A stretch of 11,578 nucleotides of DNA from Acidimicrobiales bacterium (GTDB lineage Bacteria; Actinomycetota; Acidimicrobiia; Acidimicrobiales; SHLQ01), in the NCBI GenBank assembly GCA_013002375.1, contig JABDJW010000143.1, positions 1 to 11,578 of the forward strand. Direction: 5' to 3'. The notes below the pieces were generated by a model. The model saw only the letters and a list, made by a program, of their open reading frames with translations, had not been told where the DNA came from and made no database searches. A program made the position numbers and the translations under genes. Of this stretch, positions 11,058-11,578 are shown piece by piece. Numbering within the stretch: the stretch's first letter is position 1; each line of letters starts with the position of its first letter.

Positions 11058-11578
11058 GTGACCACCCTGACCCTCCGCGAACAGAAGCGGGCCGAACGCC
11101 AGGCGCGCGTCATCGAAACCGCGTTGCGGTTGGCGGCCGACGGTGGCTACGAAGCGGTTCAGATGCGCGACGTCGCAGCCCGATCCGAGGTCGCGCTGGG
11201 CACGATCTACCGCTATTTCAGTTCCAAGGACGCCATCTTGATCGCGGGCTTGGCCGAGTGGATGGAGGTCGTGCGGGATCGTATCGATCGCCGGGTCGTC
11301 GGCCTCGCCGACCCCGCCGAACGGCTCGACGCCTACCTGCGCGAAGCCGGTGCGCAGTCGGTGGCCAGCCCGACGCTGATGAAGGCGCTCATCACCGCGC
11401 TGGCTTCGACCGACGCCGATGTTTCGGCCCACAAAGAGGCCGTGAACCTCCAACTGGGCCGCATGATCGAATCGGCCCTGGCCGGGGCCCCTGACATCGA
11501 CGCCGCCGGCGTGCAACGGGTGATCCGCCATGTGTGGTTCTCCGCGATTGTCGGCTGGGTGAGCGGCATGCGCGACGC
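11058..11578 (+). CDS. TetR-family transcriptional regulator, KstR-like (truncated by the right edge)
   Basis: The first 173 residues of a TetR-family repressor are visible; the end lies beyond the window. The DNA-binding domain is at about 7-60, with the helix-turn-helix MRDVAARSEVALGTIYRYFSSK (36-57). The stretch GGYEAVQMRDVAARSEVALGTIYRYF is strikingly close to the remembered KstR sequence of mycobacteria (GGYEAVQMRAVADRADVAVGTLYRYF), the cholesterol-catabolism repressor that senses a CoA thioester. The late segment VIRHVWFSAIVGWVSG also matches the corresponding KstR helix. KstR is about 200 residues, so some 25-30 residues are probably missing. GTG 11058 is chosen because the family begins there and CAACCT lies 7 nt upstream; GTG 11016, overlapping the sulfotransferase stop, would add 14 unlike residues. 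A matching operator-like repeat occurs at 5069-5082. Membership in a KstR-like subfamily is a judgement by eye. Confidence 0.88.
   Translation, partial: MTTLTLREQKRAERQARVIETALRLAADGGYEAVQMRDVAARSEVALGTIYRYFSSKDAILIAGLAEWMEVVRDRIDRRVVGLADPAERLDAYLREAGAQSVASPTLMKALITALASTDADVSAHKEAVNLQLGRMIESALAGAPDIDAAGVQRVIRHVWFSAIVGWVSGMRD

Noticed and set aside
1..11578. CRISPR array, tRNA or rRNA gene, insertion sequence, phage or toxin-antitoxin genes
   Set aside because: No regularly spaced repeats, no transposase, integrase or nuclease motifs and no RNA-gene sequence were recognised on either strand.

Overview
This window is high-GC DNA with short gaps, frequent GTG starts and a dense actinobacterial layout. 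The gene types point the same way: an ECF41 sigma factor with a SnoaL tail, a KstR-like TetR regulator, FadD/FadA-type lipid catabolism genes, and several TANNNT boxes 6-7 nt before a start codon. A member of Actinomycetota is likely, possibly an Acidimicrobiia-type organism; that finer placement is a guess. I see no rRNA, tRNA, CRISPR array, insertion sequence or phage gene. No gap between genes is longer than about 180 bases.

Left part (1-1415): a partial PfkB/ribokinase runs off the left edge on the minus strand. It is divergent from a classical SDR dehydrogenase (412-1233). After the SDR come two hairpins in the convergent gap.

Sigma/redox unit (1416-3528, minus): a phytoene-desaturase-like FAD oxidoreductase overlaps by 8 bp the start of an ECF41-type sigma factor. 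The oxidoreductase is preceded by a near-perfect match to the ECF41 promoter as I remember it (TGTCAC.. N16 CGTC). Sigma factor and oxidoreductase therefore probably form one self-activated two-gene operon. Divergent from it is a crotonase (3616-4410) with isomerase-type rather than hydratase-type active-site residues. A 17-bp palindrome lies in the shared promoter region.

Acyl-CoA unit (4591-8943): a stand-alone cyclic-nucleotide-binding domain protein (minus) is divergent from an apparent operon of acyl-CoA ligase, cyclase-family metal hydrolase and thiolase. A KstR-type inverted repeat (AGAAC-CT-GTTCT) overlaps the predicted -10 box of that operon. A KstR-like TetR gene begins at the right end (11058, truncated by the window edge). 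Together they suggest a local acyl-CoA-responsive lipid or steroid catabolism regulon.

Right part (8947-11578): a secreted or lipid-anchored protein with three SH3b-like repeats and a 62-residue two-helix membrane protein lie on the minus strand. Then come a PAPS-dependent sulfotransferase and the TetR gene on the plus strand.

Nothing here is plainly a new defence or mobile system. The most interesting content is regulatory: the ECF41 operon with an unusual partner and linker, the KstR-like operator, and the repeated leaderless start architecture.
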